From: Yponomeuta sedellus
Lineage: Eukaryota; Arthropoda; Insecta; Lepidoptera; Yponomeutidae
Reading direction: 5' to 3'
Length of the DNA: 64,000 nucleotides
Assembly: GCA_934045075.1 (NCBI GenBank)
Contig: OW203725.1
Coordinates: forward strand, 13,762,269-13,826,268
Of the stretch, positions 63,737-64,000 are shown piece by piece. Position 1 is the first letter of the stretch; the number at the start of each line of letters is the position of its first letter. A program made the position numbers and the translations under genes. A model generated the notes under the pieces. The model had not been told where the DNA came from, ran no database searches, and was given only the letters and a program-made list of their open reading frames with translations.

Positions 63737-64000
63737 CTAAAAGAGAGATAGATTTTTCTTGTTAGCAATATACTTGTATAAAAAAAATAGTTTAGTTATT
63801 AATAAGTAATCTGACTGATACAGGTCTGCCTAGTATGGTACCTATTTAGTTTTAAACATGAATGTGGTCTGCAATGGGACATATTATATAGGTGCTTATG
63901 TTATATCATTTAGTAACAATATTGTAGTGTAGTCATACATTAATAGAATATTGTTTACAAGCATAATAACTGCATAGTTACCAAATCTGTTGTAAAGTTT
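63737..64000. other. DUS2 intron running off the window
   Basis: It is AT-rich, with no further exon recognised before the edge. It follows directly upstream (on the minus strand) of the penultimate DUS2 exon. Confidence 0.6.

Overview
The window reads as a lepidopteran-type insect nuclear genome segment: AT-rich, intron-containing, and almost entirely made of transposable elements nested in one another. The lineage is inferred from the element mix (BEL/Pao, an I-type LINE with RNase H, tRNA- and 5S-derived SINEs, P/THAP, pogo, mariner and hAT relics, ATTTC-tailed LINE ends). Only the last 1.6 kb holds recognisable host genes.

Layout. 1-3125: no recognised gene. 3131-19523: a BEL/Pao LTR retrotransposon (LTRs about 1.5 kb, target duplication CCCAG). 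Its integrase is split by a second, complete BEL/Pao element at 11109-17437 (193-bp LTRs identical by eye, duplication CCGAG, one open 1,946-residue polyprotein). 20331-22600: LINE 3' ends, one of them split by a 5S rRNA-derived SINE. 22752-about 28300: a minus-strand LINE with two intact ORFs. 28500-34212: SINEs, hairpin repeats, short-motif arrays and a 305-bp TIR element. 34691-41321: a Jockey-like LINE interrupted by a mariner. The mariner holds a probable solo LTR and a hAT-like MITE. A P-like element sits beside the mariner's right end and holds a Tc1-type MITE. 41373-46700: MITEs and foldback repeats. 47145-53838: a 6.7-kb pogo-like element inside a LINE end; it holds a second P-like element and fragments of an unrecognised multi-exon gene. 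56339-57814: transposase relics, including a deleted hAT with an exact 8-bp duplication.

57855-62397 looks like a 4.5-kb palindrome. Its flanks show it is two head-to-head copies of another THAP-encoding P-like element. They were inserted independently at overlapping 8-bp targets (AGCGTACC and GTACCTAC share GTACC).

62567-62848 encodes a small coiled-coil protein (tentatively UPF0449-like). It converges on the last two exons of a tRNA-dihydrouridine synthase 2 (DUS2) gene on the minus strand, which runs off the right edge.

All identifications come from reading motifs, reading frames, splice sites and target duplications by eye. No database search was possible, so clade and family names are inferences.
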